Source: Syntrophorhabdus sp. PtaU1.Bin058 (GTDB lineage: Bacteria > Desulfobacterota > Syntrophorhabdia > Syntrophorhabdales > Syntrophorhabdaceae). From it: a stretch of 33,705 nucleotides of DNA. Location: NCBI GenBank assembly GCA_002067975.1, contig MVRS01000260.1, forward strand, positions 1 to 33,705. The letters run 5' to 3'. The notes beneath the pieces are model-generated. The model was not told the origin of the DNA. It saw only the letters and a program-made list of their open reading frames with translations, and searched no databases. The first letter of the stretch is position 1; every line of letters starts with the position of its first letter. Shown here in pieces: positions 6,833 through 17,034 of this stretch. Both the position numbers and the translations under genes were made by a program.

Positions 6833-8920
6833 ATGGAAACAACGGATCTCAATCTTTTTGTAAGGACTTCCGAGGAGAGCATAGCCGACTGGGACCGGTC
6901 AAAGATCATTGACGCGTTGATACGGGAAACCCTGATCGACCGCGATACCGCGAACGAGGTCAGCAAAGATGCCGAGCAGATGATAAGGAGATCGGGCATT
7001 AAGGTCATTACGGCACCCCTCATCAGGGAGCTTGTAAACGCAAAGCTGATTGAAAAAGGCCTTGAAAACACAAGGAAAATGCACACAAGGCTCGGAATGC
7101 CCCTTTACGACGTGGACAGCCTTATCCTCCATCCGAACAAGGAAAATGCCAACGTACCCCATGGCCCCGAGGCGACAAACCTCACCCTTTCAGAGAACAT
7201 CAAAAAGGAATATGCACTCCTCTCGGTGTTCTCGCAGGACGTTGCCGATGCCCACATGAACGGCGATATCCACCTTCATGACCTCGGCTTTATCGACAGG
7301 CCGTATTGCAGCGGCCAGTCTCTCGAATATATCAAGAAGTTCGGCCTCGACCTGCCCCACTCCCTTTCGATGGCAAAACCTGCGAAACATCCTGAGGTCC
7401 TCCTCGCCCACCTCGTCAAGTTCGCCGCTGCCCTCCAGAGCCATTTTGCCGGCGCAATCGGATGGGATGCCATCAACGTCTTTTTCGCCCCTTATCTTGA
7501 GGGCATGAGCGATGCCGATGTAAAGCAGCTGTCGCAGATGCTTATATTCGAATTTTCACAGCAGGCCGTTGCCCGCGGCGGACAGGCCATCTTCACGGAC
7601 ATCAATATCTACTGGGAGATCCCCCAGCACTTTGTCAATGTCCCCGCCATCGGCCCCGGAGGGAAATTCACCGGCAAGACCTACGGGGAATACGAGAAGG
7701 AGGCACAGAGATTCGCATGGTCGCTCTTCGAGGTCTTTAAAGAGGGTGACGGGGCCGGAAGACCCTTCTTCTTCCCGAAACCGATCGTCCACATAACGGA
7801 AAAGTTTTTCCGCACCGAGGGTCATATTGATTTCCTCAACCTCATCTCTGATGTGGCGGCGGACAAAGGGAACACCTACTATGTCTTTGACCGCGGCGAA
7901 ACAGCGAAGATCTCTGAATGCTGCCGTCTGAGCTTCAAGCTCGACGAAAGGGACCTCCTCGACGCAAAAGAACCCTGGAGGATGAGATACTGTGCCCTCC
8001 AGAACGTCTCCCTTAACCTTCCAAGGCTTGCTTACATGGCGAAAAATGACGACACGCAGTTGTTCAACCTCATCACGGAGCGGTTTATCCTTGCCGTAAA
8101 GGCACACAAGGAAAAAAGGGTCTTTATGGAGAAACTGCTTTCCCTCGGAGAGGACGGCCCGCTGGCGCTCCTTACGATGAACAGGGACGGGATGCCCTAT
8201 CTCCGGTTTAACCTTGCCTCCCATCTCATCGGCATGGTCGGCCTCAACGAGATGGTACAGATCCATACCGGGGAGGAGATGCACGAGTCCAAACGGGCGC
8301 TGAAGTTCGGCATCAAGGTGATGGCCCACATGAACCTCCTCACGGACAAGATGAGGAGACAGGAGAACATGAAGATCGTCCTCGAACAGACGCCTGCGGA
8401 AAGCACGAGCTACCGTTTTGCAAGGCTTGATATGAGGTACCATTCACCGCTCTCGGGAAGGATCGTCAAAGGTGATATTGCATCCGGCGAGGTATATTAT
8501 ACGAATTCCACGCACCTGAACGTTAAACACGCTATGAATCCCATCGAGAGGGTCACCAACGAAGGGATCTTCCATCCGCTCATAGAGGCAGGCTCTATCT
8601 CCCATGTGTGGCTCGGAGAGGCTCATCCATCGCGGGAGGCCGTTGCCGACTTTGTCATCAAGACGTTCAGGTATACAACGAATGACCAGATAGCCTTCTC
8701 TCCCGAGTTCACCACCTGCAACAAATGCCACCGGACCTCAAGGGGGCTTACCGATACGTGCTCTTACTGCGGCTCCCCGGACGTCGACGGGATAACGAGG
8801 ATCACCGGATATTTTACCAAGGTCTCAAGCTGGAACAAGGGCAAACTGGGGGAATTGAAAGACAGGTACAGGAACACGGATTATTTTTCGGAGACAAAGA
8901 AGAAGGCGGTAAATGAGTAA
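6833..8920 (+). CDS. nrdD: Anaerobic (class III) ribonucleoside-triphosphate reductase
   Basis: The 695-residue enzyme makes deoxyribonucleotides from ribonucleoside triphosphates using a glycyl radical, so it works only without oxygen. Domains: N-terminal ATP-cone (about 5-90; allosteric site), the large ten-stranded barrel, a finger-loop segment ISECCRLSFK with paired cysteines, a C-terminal zinc site with Cys629, Cys632, Cys643 and Cys646, and the radical-bearing RITGYF with Gly659. The ATG at 6833 follows ggggg at a short distance. The gene is followed by a redoxin and the activase, and preceded by NrdR boxes. The neighbouring CxxC redoxin suggests the thiol-dependent NrdD subclass rather than the formate-using E. 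coli type; this is inference. Confidence 0.96.
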   Translation: METTDLNLFVRTSEESIADWDRSKIIDALIRETLIDRDTANEVSKDAEQMIRRSGIKVITAPLIRELVNAKLIEKGLENTRKMHTRLGMPLYDVDSLILHPNKENANVPHGPEATNLTLSENIKKEYALLSVFSQDVADAHMNGDIHLHDLGFIDRPYCSGQSLEYIKKFGLDLPHSLSMAKPAKHPEVLLAHLVKFAAALQSHFAGAIGWDAINVFFAPYLEGMSDADVKQLSQMLIFEFSQQAVARGGQAIFTDINIYWEIPQHFVNVPAIGPGGKFTGKTYGEYEKEAQRFAWSLFEVFKEGDGAGRPFFFPKPIVHITEKFFRTEGHIDFLNLISDVAADKGNTYYVFDRGETAKISECCRLSFKLDERDLLDAKEPWRMRYCALQNVSLNLPRLAYMAKNDDTQLFNLITERFILAVKAHKEKRVFMEKLLSLGEDGPLALLTMNRDGMPYLRFNLASHLIGMVGLNEMVQIHTGEEMHESKRALKFGIKVMAHMNLLTDKMRRQENMKIVLEQTPAESTSYRFARLDMRYHSPLSGRIVKGDIASGEVYYTNSTHLNVKHAMNPIERVTNEGIFHPLIEAGSISHVWLGEAHPSREAVADFVIKTFRYTTNDQIAFSPEFTTCNKCHRTSRGLTDTCSYCGSPDVDGITRITGYFTKVSSWNKGKLGELKDRYRNTDYFSETKKKAVNE

Positions 8921-8934
8921 CGTTTCTATAATTT

Positions 8935-8971
8935 ACCACGAACTATGAATTATCAACTCAACCATGAACTA
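8935..8971. repeat. Short iterated word repeat between nrdD and the redoxin gene
   Basis: The spacer repeats the word accacgaactatgaa and then accatgaacta, separated by ttatcaactca. Its sloppy iteration is like the other intergenic word repeats in the window. It lies just before the ribosome binding site aaggagg (8977-8983). Confidence 0.5.
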
Positions 8972-8990
8972 ATACGAAGGAGGTAAGATA

Positions 8991-9254
8991 ATGGGGATTG
9001 TAAAAATCTTCTACAAAGATGACTGTCCGATGTGCCCGATGGCAAAAAGGTTAAAAGACAGTCTCCAGGAGAAAAATGTTGATGTAAACGACTTCAATGT
9101 GGGAACCGTGGAAGGACTCACCGAGGCCACCTATTATCGCGTCATGGCATTGCCGACGATCGTTGTTGAGGATGAGACGGAGAACTGGCTCGGTGAGTGG
9201 AGAGGGAACGTACCGAATATCGATGAGGTCCTGAATGTCGTGCATGGGACATGA
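8991..9254 (+). CDS. nrdH: NrdH-like glutaredoxin/thioredoxin-fold protein
   Basis: The 87-residue protein has a thioredoxin fold with the redox motif CPMC (Cys12, Cys15) and the cis-proline segment ALPTIVV. It ends in a strand/helix GEWRGNVPNIDEVLNVV. aaggagg lies 7 nt before the ATG. Between nrdD and nrdG, with the nrdG start overlapping its end by 20 bp, it is best explained as the electron donor that re-reduces the reductase cysteines, as shown for the redoxin-dependent class III enzyme of Methanosarcina. It is not a classical GSH-type glutaredoxin by sequence. The role is inferred from the operon; the fold and motif are clear. Confidence 0.85.
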   Translation: MGIVKIFYKDDCPMCPMAKRLKDSLQEKNVDVNDFNVGTVEGLTEATYYRVMALPTIVVEDETENWLGEWRGNVPNIDEVLNVVHGT

Positions 9255-10017
9255 CATTCCTATCCGGGGCTTCCTGGAGACAAGCTTTATCGACTGGAAG
9301 GGCTGCCTCTCGTCCGTGTTGTTTACCGGCGGGTGCAACTTCAGGTGTCCTTTTTGCCACAATCCCGATCTTGTCCTCCATCCTGATACAATGGAAGAGA
9401 TACCCCTGGAACACATTATCCTTAACCTGAGGAAGTACAAAAAATGGGTGGACAGGGTCGTGATTACCGGCGGTGAACCGACGATCCACATGGATCTCTT
9501 TCATATAATCGGCCGGATAAGGTCAGAGGGTATTAAAGTAAAACTCGACACGAACGGATCATCACCCTTTATACTGAAAGGGCTTATAAATGACGGGCTC
9601 ATCGATTACGTGGCCATGGACGTCAAGGGGCCTGTCAACAGGTATAAGAGGTGGTGCGGTGTTAATGTTAACACAAAGACCATTGAAGAAAGCATCCGGC
9701 TCATCCTCGAAGGAAGGGTGGATTACGAATTCAGGATGACCGTCGTGCCCTTCCTCCACCGTGAAGATGATGTCTATGAGGTCGCGGAATATATCCGGGA
9801 TGCAAAGCGGTTTACGATCCAGGAGTTCAGACCCCATAACACCCTCGACAGATCATACGAAAACATCAAACCCTTTTCGCCGGACAAGGTAGCAAAGATC
9901 CGGGAAACAGTGGAAGGGATCATGACGGGCGGAAACAAGCAAACTGTCAGCCATCAGCGCCCAGCCGTAAAGAAACAATCGGCAACGACAACCACTTCCG
10001 CAACATTTATAGAGTAG
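9235..10017 (+). CDS. nrdG: Anaerobic ribonucleotide reductase activating protein (radical SAM)
   Basis: The 260-residue radical SAM enzyme binds a [4Fe-4S] cluster through CNFRCPFC (Cys34, Cys38, Cys41) and uses S-adenosylmethionine to install the glycyl radical on NrdD. ITGGEP and KLDTNGSSP are further radical-SAM elements. The ATG at 9235 is preferred over 9244 because GAGG (9225-9228) is 6 nt upstream; this makes a 20-bp overlap with the redoxin gene, consistent with coupled translation. It is longer than E. coli NrdG (about 154 residues) and of the larger pyruvate-formate-lyase-activase-like type. The Thr/Ser/Lys-rich C-terminal tail (about 235-260) looks disordered. Confidence 0.93.
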   Translation: MSCMGHDIPIRGFLETSFIDWKGCLSSVLFTGGCNFRCPFCHNPDLVLHPDTMEEIPLEHIILNLRKYKKWVDRVVITGGEPTIHMDLFHIIGRIRSEGIKVKLDTNGSSPFILKGLINDGLIDYVAMDVKGPVNRYKRWCGVNVNTKTIEESIRLILEGRVDYEFRMTVVPFLHREDDVYEVAEYIRDAKRFTIQEFRPHNTLDRSYENIKPFSPDKVAKIRETVEGIMTGGNKQTVSHQRPAVKKQSATTTTSATFIE

Positions 10018-10028
10018 ATAATCCGATA

Positions 10029-10062
10029 CAAAAAAAGGTGAGGTTTGTTGTAACCTCACCTT
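10029..10062 (-). terminator. Rho-independent terminator of rpoD
   Basis: An 11-bp perfect stem aaggtgaggtt (10035-10045) / aacctcacctt (10052-10062) with a 6-nt loop. On the minus strand it is followed by about seven T (10036-10030), making a strong terminator for rpoD. It also separates rpoD from the convergent nrd operon. Confidence 0.9.
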
Positions 10063-10092
10063 CTGATCTTCTTAACCTCTCAATCTCTTTCT

Positions 10093-11607
10093 TTACTCGA
10101 GGAAGCTGTCGAGTCTTTTGCGCCGCGACGGGTGTTTCAGTTTCCGCAATGCCTTTGCCTCGATCTGCCTGATACGCTCACGGGTCAGGCCAAAGACCTC
10201 GCCCACCTCTTCAAGGGTATAGTCGGTCTTCTCGCCGATGCCGAGCCTCATCCTGATCACCTTCTCCTCTCTCGGGGTAAGGGTGGACAAAACCTTGTCG
10301 ATCTCCTCTTTCAGGGAGATGCCCACAAGTTCATTGAACGGTGAGGGTGACTTGGGATCTGCAATAAAATCACCGAGCTTTGATTCGTCGTCACCGATAG
10401 GGGTCTCAATAGAGATCGGCTCGTTTGAGACCTTCATGATCTTTCTTACCTTCTCAAGGGGCAAACCGGCCTTCAGGGATATCTCATCGAGATTAGGCTC
10501 CCTTCCCAGATCCTGGAAAAGGGATATGGTAACCTTCGTGATCTTGTTCATAGTCTCCAGTACGTGGACAGGGACCCTGATCGTCCGCGCATAGTCTGCG
10601 ATCGCCCTCGTAATAGCCTGGCGTATCCACCAGGTTGAATAGGTGGAAAATTTGTATCCCTTCTGGTAGTCATACTTCTCTGCTGCCTTCATGAGACCCA
10701 TATTCCCTTCCTGTATGAGGTCGAGAAAGGACAGGCCCCTGTTGAGATACTTCTTCGCGATATTGATAACGAGCCTCAGGTTTGCCTGGATAAGCCTGTT
10801 CTTTACTGTCTTGAGCCCGTTTTCAATGGCCACGATCTCCATCAATCTCCGCTTGACCTTCTTTACCTCCCTGTCGTCCATGAACTTGAGCTGTCTGCCG
10901 ATCTTCCTGATCACCTCTTCAAGGACCTTCTTGTTCAGGTTGAGGTTAACAAAGGCCTCTTCCATCTTGAGTTCAATGGCCTTTAGCTTCTTGTCGTACT
11001 GTTTTCTCGTGGCAGCATCAGCACCTGTCATCTTTTTATGGAGTTCTTCCTTCTTCTCAAAAAGATTTTTAACGGTATTTATGAGGGAGATGGTCTTCTT
11101 TTTGTATTTCTCTTCATCTTTCTTTGTATAGTTCATTTCATCAATGTTTTTAATAACATCGATAATATTGATCGTCTCTTTTTTCAGTTGGGACGACAGA
11201 TCCTGAAGCTCGCGGACGGCATGGGGCAGATCAAAAAGGAGATTGCGTATCTTCCGTTCACCCTCTTCTATCTTTTTTGCTATCGTGTACTCTTCATCCG
11301 AGGTGAGCAATGACACCCTGCCGATGTCCTTGAGATAGGCCCAGATGATATTGTCTGTCCTTTCCGATGGAAACTTCTCGATCTCTCCCCATTCCTGGGA
11401 TTCTTCCTCTGGTGTCTCTATCTTTTCCTTAATAGTTTCAACAATATCTATATTCGACTCAGAGAGAAAATCGAAGATGTCTTCGATGTCTTCCGGTGAA
11501 AAGATGTTCTGCGGGAGGATATCGTTGATCTCGTCAGGGGTAAGAAAACCCTTTTCCATTCCTACATCAATTAAGTGTTTTATCTCGCTGAAATTTTTTA
11601 TGCTCAT
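10093..11607 (-). CDS. rpoD: RNA polymerase primary sigma factor (sigma-70)
   Basis: The 504-residue factor directs RNA polymerase to housekeeping promoters. In order: region 1.1 ([20 protein letters not shown]), region 1.2 ([20 protein letters not shown]), a non-conserved coiled insert (about 120-220), region 2 with [20 protein letters not shown] and [20 protein letters not shown], region 3, and region 4 with the helix-turn-helix [20 protein letters not shown]. The ATG at 11607 (MSIKNF) is chosen because GGAG lies 6 nt before it; the frame can be extended to a TTG at 11619 but that codon overlaps this site. No dnaG or rpsU is adjacent, so the classical macromolecular-synthesis operon is not seen here. 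Confidence 0.97.
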   Translation of the reverse strand: MSIKNFSEIKHLIDVGMEKGFLTPDEINDILPQNIFSPEDIEDIFDFLSESNIDIVETIKEKIETPEEESQEWGEIEKFPSERTDNIIWAYLKDIGRVSLLTSDEEYTIAKKIEEGERKIRNLLFDLPHAVRELQDLSSQLKKETINIIDVIKNIDEMNYTKKDEEKYKKKTISLINTVKNLFEKKEELHKKMTGADAATRKQYDKKLKAIELKMEEAFVNLNLNKKVLEEVIRKIGRQLKFMDDREVKKVKRRLMEIVAIENGLKTVKNRLIQANLRLVINIAKKYLNRGLSFLDLIQEGNMGLMKAAEKYDYQKGYKFSTYSTWWIRQAITRAIADYARTIRVPVHVLETMNKITKVTISLFQDLGREPNLDEISLKAGLPLEKVRKIMKVSNEPISIETPIGDDESKLGDFIADPKSPSPFNELVGISLKEEIDKVLSTLTPREEKVIRMRLGIGEKTDYTLEEVGEVFGLTRERIRQIEAKALRKLKHPSRRKRLDSFLE

Positions 11608-11623
11608 AGTTGTCTCCAAAACA

Positions 11624-11657
11624 CAAAAAATGCCCCAATCAAGTGATTTGAGGGCAT
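11624..11657 (-). terminator. Terminator-like hairpin in the rpoD leader (possible attenuator)
   Basis: On the minus strand a stem ATGCCC (11657-11652) / GGGCAT (11635-11630), extended by CAA/TTG with one bulge, is followed directly by six T (11630-11625). It lies between the rpoD promoter and its ribosome binding site (11617-11614), so it could stop most transcripts early. Confidence 0.55.
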
Positions 11658-11690
11658 CTTTGATTATGTTTCTCAGTTATCTATGTGATA

Positions 11691-11720
11691 AATATAACAA
11701 TTCCCTGGTATTTTTGTCAA
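11691..11720 (-). promoter_or_regulatory. Sigma-70 promoter of rpoD
   Basis: On the minus strand TTGACA (11720-11715), an 18-nt spacer and TATATT (11696-11691). The predicted start is near 11684, leaving a leader of about 77 nt that contains the terminator-like hairpin. Confidence 0.75.
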
Positions 11721-11854
11721 GCAGGTTTTTTGCAGAATTGCCCCCTAAGAATAGTTTTTTGTCGCCACATCCGGTAATGAACAGGTTTTGCAGGCATCGA
11801 CATAATTGAAATAGTCCTGTTCTTATGATACATTACCTATTGAATTTCAAGCCT

Positions 11855-12898
11855 ATGGATATCCGGGAAAAACTGGAAAAAAGGGAAGAGGGTATACTCT
11901 CTCCGTTCGCACAGAGAAGCAGTCGGACAAGAGGCAGATTGAGACCGGAACCTGAATGCGACATACGACCCGCATTCCAGCACGACAGGGACAGGATAAC
12001 CCACAGCAAATCCTTCCGGAGGCTGAAACACAAGACACAGGTCTTCCTTTCCCCTGCCAGCGACCATTACAGGACAAGGCTCACCCACACCCTTGAGGTC
12101 GCCCAGATAGGACGGACCATTGCAAAGGCACTTGATCTGAACGAAGATCTCGTTGAGGCGATCTCCCTCGGACATGATCTCGGCCATACGCCATTCGGCC
12201 ACGCGGGGGAAGAGGTCCTCAACGCTATCCACGAGGGAGGCTTCCGTCATTATGAACAGAGCCTCAGGGTTGTGGATATCCTTGAGAGGGACGGCAGGGG
12301 GCTCAACCTCACCCACGAAGTGAGGGACGGCATTGTGCGTCATTCAAAGGGCAAGGGGGAGATCGTTATCAGGGATAAGGCTGAAAGGCCGCTTACAAGG
12401 GAGGCTGAAGTGGTGAGGGCTGCCGACGTCATCGCCTATCTGAATCACGATATAGACGACGCGATCAGGGGGGACGTCATCACGGAAGAGGATCTGCCCG
12501 GGAAGTGCAGGGAATTCCTTGGGCATACCGTCTCGGACAGGATCGACCGCATGGTGCGCGGGGTCATATCGGAGACACGGAAGGACCCGGAATTGCGGGT
12601 AGATTTCGGAGAAGAGCTTGAAGAACACATCGTACAGCTCAGGGATTTTCTTTATGACAGCGTATACAACAACAATGCGGTGCACGGAGATTTCCTGAAA
12701 TGCTCCAGGATCATCACCGACCTTTATCAACATTTCCTGAAGAATCCCGATGCCTTCCTGAAAGAGACAAAGAGGGATGATTTTTATGATGAACCGGCAA
12801 CGTGCGTGTGTGATCTTATTGCGGGCATGACGGACCGCTACGCCTTTAATCTCTTCGAGAAGATCTTCCTCCCGTTGCCTTGGAATATACCGCTTTGA
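11855..12898 (+). CDS. dgt: Deoxyguanosinetriphosphate triphosphohydrolase-like HD protein
   Basis: The 347-residue HD-domain phosphohydrolase removes triphosphate from dNTPs (dGTP in the founding member). The metal site is complete: the first His in RLTHTLEVAQIG, the HD pair in LGHDLGHTPFGHAGE, and the later Asp in VVRAADVIAYLNHDIDDA. RDRITHSKSFRRLKHKTQVF is the family's N-terminal signature. The frame is open to 11825, but the ATG at 11855 (MDIREKLEKREEG) gives the standard family start; no strong ribosome binding site is seen at either. It precedes valS, separated by an iterated palindromic repeat. dNTP control would suit a segment also holding nrdDHG, but the genes are not in one operon. 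Confidence 0.93.
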   Translation: MDIREKLEKREEGILSPFAQRSSRTRGRLRPEPECDIRPAFQHDRDRITHSKSFRRLKHKTQVFLSPASDHYRTRLTHTLEVAQIGRTIAKALDLNEDLVEAISLGHDLGHTPFGHAGEEVLNAIHEGGFRHYEQSLRVVDILERDGRGLNLTHEVRDGIVRHSKGKGEIVIRDKAERPLTREAEVVRAADVIAYLNHDIDDAIRGDVITEEDLPGKCREFLGHTVSDRIDRMVRGVISETRKDPELRVDFGEELEEHIVQLRDFLYDSVYNNNAVHGDFLKCSRIITDLYQHFLKNPDAFLKETKRDDFYDEPATCVCDLIAGMTDRYAFNLFEKIFLPLPWNIPL

Positions 12899-12920
12899 GG
12901 GAATGAAGACACGATAAAGA

Positions 12921-12984
12921 TCGTGAGGCGTCAGGCGTGAGGCGTGAAGGGTTAAACCCCTTACCCCTTACGACTTACGACTCG
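12921..12984. repeat. Iterated palindromic intergenic repeat, copy 2
   Basis: Left words cgtgaggcgtcaggcgtgag then gcgtgaagggtt, right words aaccccttaccccttacgac then ttacgact. The same vocabulary as the copies at 3262, 17804 and 19408, in the dgt-valS gap. Confidence 0.8.
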
Positions 12985-13033
12985 CGGATTCATTAGGATG
13001 TAGCGCTTGAATACTGATACTGGAGAATCTGAT

Positions 13034-15667
13034 ATGATGGACAAGGTTTATAATCCTCACGCGATCGAAGAAAAGTGGTACAGGTTCTGGGTTGAAAAGG
13101 GGTTCTTTACGGCTGAGGGCAGTTCCCCAAGGCCTCCGTTTTCGATGGTCATCCCTCCCCCGAACGTCACCGGCTCTCTCCACATGGGACATGCTTTAAA
13201 CAATACCCTCCAGGACATTGTAACGCGATTCAGGAGGATGGCAGGCTTCAACGCACTCTGGCTCCCCGGTACGGACCATGCAGGCATTGCCACGCAAAAC
13301 GTCGTTGAGAGGGAGCTTGCGAAGGAAGGAAAGACCCGGGAGACGCTTGGCCGGGATGCATTTATCGAAAGGGTCTGGCAATGGAAGGAACAATCAGGGA
13401 ACACCATTATAGAACAGCTTAAACGGCTCGGCTCCTCCTGCGACTGGTCGCGTGAACGGTTCACGATGGATGAAGGGCTCTCGAGGGCAGTCCGTGAGGT
13501 ATTCGTGCGGCTCTATAACGAAGGGTTGATCTACAGGGACAATTACATAATCAACTGGTGTCCCCGGTGCAAGACCGCCCTTTCAGACCTCGAGGCAGAG
13601 CACGAAGAGACGAATGGGCACCTCTACCATATCCGGTATCCCCTGGCTGAGGGCGACGGGTACCTGACGGTGGCAACGACGAGGCCGGAGACGATGCTCG
13701 GCGATACGGCCGTTGCCGTGAACCCCGATGACGAGCGATATGGAAAATACGTAGGGAAATACGTCATACTGCCCATCGTGGGGAAAAAGATCCCCGTTAT
13801 CGGCGACAGCTACGTGGATACATCATTCGGGACGGGCGTGCTCAAGGTGACGCCGGCCCATGACCTCAATGACTTCGAGATCATGAAGAGACACAACCTC
13901 GAGGTCGTCAAAGTCATTGACGACGACGGGAAGATGAATGAAAACGCCGTCCACTACAGGGGCACGGACAGGTTCGAATGCCGGGACAAGATCATTAAGG
14001 AACTTGAGGAGAAAGGCCTCCTTGACAGGATCGAGCCCTACAACCTGGGTGTCGGGAAGTGCTACCGGTGCAAGACTATCGTGGAGCCCTCGCTGTCCCT
14101 TCAGTGGTTCCTGAAGATGAAGCCCCTCGCAGAACCGGCGATCGAGGCCGTACGTTCACAGCGGGTCAGGATCATCCCCGAGATGTGGGAAAAGGTCTAT
14201 TTCGAATGGATGGAGAACATCAGGGACTGGTGTATCTCCCGCCAGATATGGTGGGGTCACAGGATACCCGTATGGTATTGCGACAGGTGCAACAAGACCT
14301 ATGTATCCGTTGACAATATGGACACCTGCCAGGACTGCAAAGGGGAGCTGCGGCAGGAATCCGATGTCCTCGATACGTGGTTCTCTTCAGGGCTCTGGCC
14401 CTTTACCACCCTTGGCTGGCCGGACAGGACCGATGACCTGAAGACCTTCTACCCCACGTCGCTTCTCATCACCGGGTTTGATATCCTCTTTTTCTGGGTA
14501 GCCCGGATGATCATGATGGGTTTGAAATTCATGGGGGACGTGCCCTTCCGTGACGTATACATCCACGCGCTCGTGAGGGACGCTGAAGGAAAGAAGATGA
14601 GCAAATCAAAAGGGAACGTTATTGACCCCCTTGTCATAATGGACCAGTACGGGACGGATTCGTTCAGGTTCATCCTTACGCTCCTTGCCGCACAGGGACG
14701 CGACGTCCTTCTCTCAGAGGAGAGGATCGAAGGTGCAAGGAATTTTGTGAACAAGGTCTGGAACGCCTCCAAGCTTGCCCTTTCATTCCTTCAGGACAGG
14801 GAGATACCGAAGGGAACGGAACGGTCGTCGTACCTGCCCGATGCATGGATCAGGTCAAGGGCGCAAAAGGTGATCAGGGATGTAACGGAAAGCATCAACT
14901 CATACCGGTTCAATGAAGCAGCGAGCAGCCTCTATACCTTCATATGGCACGAGTTCTGCGATTGGTACTTAGAGCTTATAAAACCGAACCTCTACGGCAA
15001 GGTCACATCATTCGATACGGATGCGACGCGGTCTGTCCTCTGCAGGACCCTCACGGACATTGTGAAGCTCCTCCATCCGATCATGCCCTTTGTCACCGAA
15101 GAGATCTACCAGCGCCTTCCCGGCCGTGACAACGAGAGCGTCATGGTCTCCGGGTTCCCGGTGTTCGACGAGTCGGAACTGGACGAAGAGAGCGAGACGA
15201 ACATGGCGACGATCATGGGGGTCATCGACGTAATCCGCAACATACGCGGCGAAACGGGCATAGCCCCGAACGTAAAGATCGGTGTCGTTATCCGTGCGAA
15301 CGGCCAGCAGCCCCTCCTCGAGGCATATGAATTCTACATGAAAGACCTCGCGAGGATCGGGAATATCATGTTCATCGACGGCAACGCGCCGGAACATTCG
15401 GCAGTAGGCGTCTATAAGGGCATAGAGGTTTTTGTCCCCATCCAGGGCTTGATCGATGTGCAGAAGGAACTGGGGCGTATCGAAAAAGAACTCCTGAAGA
15501 TCCATGAAGAGAGTGAAAGGATCTCAGGCAAGCTGAACAACCCCGCCTTCATGGAAAAGGCGCCCCCCGAGGTCATTGCAAAGAACGAGGCGAACTTCAA
15601 TGAGCTGCAGGAAAAACGTGAAAAGCTCATGGCAAGCAGGAAGATGCTTGAGAACATAACGAGATAA
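13034..15667 (+). CDS. valS: Valyl-tRNA synthetase
   Basis: The 877-residue class Ia enzyme attaches valine to tRNA-Val. Seen: the HIGH-type motif HMGH (residues 50-53) in [15 protein letters not shown], the editing domain with [15 protein letters not shown], the [10 protein letters not shown] segment, the KMSKS motif (about 521-525), the anticodon-binding domain and the C-terminal tRNA-binding coiled coil ([20 protein letters not shown]). The start is ATG 13034, with GGAG 8 nt upstream; the open frame to a TTG at 13007 has no ribosome binding site. The next gene starts 3 nt after the stop, so the two are co-transcribed. Confidence 0.97.
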   Translation: MMDKVYNPHAIEEKWYRFWVEKGFFTAEGSSPRPPFSMVIPPPNVTGSLHMGHALNNTLQDIVTRFRRMAGFNALWLPGTDHAGIATQNVVERELAKEGKTRETLGRDAFIERVWQWKEQSGNTIIEQLKRLGSSCDWSRERFTMDEGLSRAVREVFVRLYNEGLIYRDNYIINWCPRCKTALSDLEAEHEETNGHLYHIRYPLAEGDGYLTVATTRPETMLGDTAVAVNPDDERYGKYVGKYVILPIVGKKIPVIGDSYVDTSFGTGVLKVTPAHDLNDFEIMKRHNLEVVKVIDDDGKMNENAVHYRGTDRFECRDKIIKELEEKGLLDRIEPYNLGVGKCYRCKTIVEPSLSLQWFLKMKPLAEPAIEAVRSQRVRIIPEMWEKVYFEWMENIRDWCISRQIWWGHRIPVWYCDRCNKTYVSVDNMDTCQDCKGELRQESDVLDTWFSSGLWPFTTLGWPDRTDDLKTFYPTSLLITGFDILFFWVARMIMMGLKFMGDVPFRDVYIHALVRDAEGKKMSKSKGNVIDPLVIMDQYGTDSFRFILTLLAAQGRDVLLSEERIEGARNFVNKVWNASKLALSFLQDREIPKGTERSSYLPDAWIRSRAQKVIRDVTESINSYRFNEAASSLYTFIWHEFCDWYLELIKPNLYGKVTSFDTDATRSVLCRTLTDIVKLLHPIMPFVTEEIYQRLPGRDNESVMVSGFPVFDESELDEESETNMATIMGVIDVIRNIRGETGIAPNVKIGVVIRANGQQPLLEAYEFYMKDLARIGNIMFIDGNAPEHSAVGVYKGIEVFVPIQGLIDVQKELGRIEKELLKIHEESERISGKLNNPAFMEKAPPEVIAKNEANFNELQEKREKLMASRKMLENITR

Positions 15668-15670
15668 CAG

Positions 15671-16978
15671 ATGCCGCTGAACTTCTCCATCATCGAATCG
15701 TACATTGAAGATCACCGTGATATTATAAAAGACCGCTTCCTTCTGCGAAGCGAGCGGTACAGGCTCCTCGCCGAGCTCGGGAACACCCTTCAATCGACCC
15801 TCAAGGATTATGAGATCTTCGAATCCGAGTTTTCGTCACTCGTGCTCCACAAGATCGACGGGGCTGCTTCGCTGGAGGAGTTGCGCGCCTGTCACGAAAC
15901 AGCGGTTGCAGGCATAGAAAATTTCTACCTCGAAGAAGAGACTGTCCTGGACGTCCACGACCTCTTTCGCATTGCCCGGGACAAGCTCATCATCAGGATA
16001 TTAACCATAGTGGAAAAAGAGATGGAAGAGGAGGGATTCGGAAAACCGCCTACAGACTATATATGGGCAGGGCTCGGCAGCGAAGGCAGGGACGAGCAGA
16101 CGATGATCACCGACCAGGACAACCTGATCATCTACGAGGAACCGGATAAAAACTTCCTACCCGACAATCTCAGAAAAAAGTGGCGTGAAGAGTTTGAACA
16201 GAGGGATATCAGGATATCCAAAGACGGTCCCGGGCCGAAACAGCTCGTTGATTATTATTATGAGATCTTTTCCCGGAAGGCTGCGGACAGGCTGCACGCA
16301 GTCGGTTTTGAGCGGTGTAAAGGCGGTATCATGCCATTAAATGAAAGATGGCGGGGATCCGTCGGGGACTGGAGGAAAAGGATAGAGGACAGGCTCACCT
16401 ATGAGCAGGGCATCTTTGAAAGCCTGGATGTGATAATACTGACAGACGCCCGGTCCGTAAAGGGCAATGCAGAACTCCTTGACTCGTTCATGGAATACTT
16501 TTTCAAAAAACTTACAGAGAACAAGCATGTCATGAAGGACTTTATCCAGTCTGCCGTGCTTATGCCAAGCGCCCTTACCTTTTTCGGCGGCTTTAAAACC
16601 GAAAAAGAGGGGGAAAACAAGGATAAATTCAATATCAAGCTTCTCGGCTGGGCGCCCCTCATCCTCGCAGTAAGAATGGCCGCACTCGTGAGCGGTATCT
16701 ACGAAAGAAACACGCTGCAGCGGATACAATCATTGAGGAAGAAAAACATCATTAAAAAAGATATGGAAAAAGACCTCACAGACGCATATTTTACATTTGT
16801 GAGATTCAGGATAATAAGCCAGATCAATTACAGAGCCGACAATACAAAAAACATGAATTATCTGAAGCCCGATATGCTCGGACCGGAAGAACAGGAGAGG
16901 CTTCGTAAGGCAATGAAAGCGGTGGAGGCTTTCCAGAAATATATCCAGGAAACCCAGCTCTTCGGACAGCCGCTTTAG
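15671..16978 (+). CDS. DUF294-type putative nucleotidyltransferase
   Basis: The 435-residue protein has the DUF294 nucleotidyltransferase signature GSEGRDEQTMITDQDN (about 136-151), whose acidic pair should bind Mg2+ as in the GlnD uridylyltransferase family, followed by a DUF294_C domain (about 270-430, ending EAFQKYIQETQLF). In most relatives these domains follow a cyclic-nucleotide-binding and two CBS domains in one polypeptide. Here the N-terminal 125 residues are a helical segment without them, and a separate CBS-pair gene follows 56 bp later. The target protein or nucleotide is unknown. It begins 3 nt after the valS stop and is probably translated from the same message. Confidence 0.85.
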   Translation: MPLNFSIIESYIEDHRDIIKDRFLLRSERYRLLAELGNTLQSTLKDYEIFESEFSSLVLHKIDGAASLEELRACHETAVAGIENFYLEEETVLDVHDLFRIARDKLIIRILTIVEKEMEEEGFGKPPTDYIWAGLGSEGRDEQTMITDQDNLIIYEEPDKNFLPDNLRKKWREEFEQRDIRISKDGPGPKQLVDYYYEIFSRKAADRLHAVGFERCKGGIMPLNERWRGSVGDWRKRIEDRLTYEQGIFESLDVIILTDARSVKGNAELLDSFMEYFFKKLTENKHVMKDFIQSAVLMPSALTFFGGFKTEKEGENKDKFNIKLLGWAPLILAVRMAALVSGIYERNTLQRIQSLRKKNIIKKDMEKDLTDAYFTFVRFRIISQINYRADNTKNMNYLKPDMLGPEEQERLRKAMKAVEAFQKYIQETQLFGQPL

Positions 16979-17034
16979 CGATGAGCTATACGTAGAGAGC
17001 TTTTACGCAAAAACGTTATTGCATGGAGGAATAC

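Noticed and set aside
13007-13033. Upstream TTG start for valS (similar case for rpoD at 11619)
   Set aside because: In both, a well-spaced GGAG precedes a later ATG, and the extension is not part of the family.
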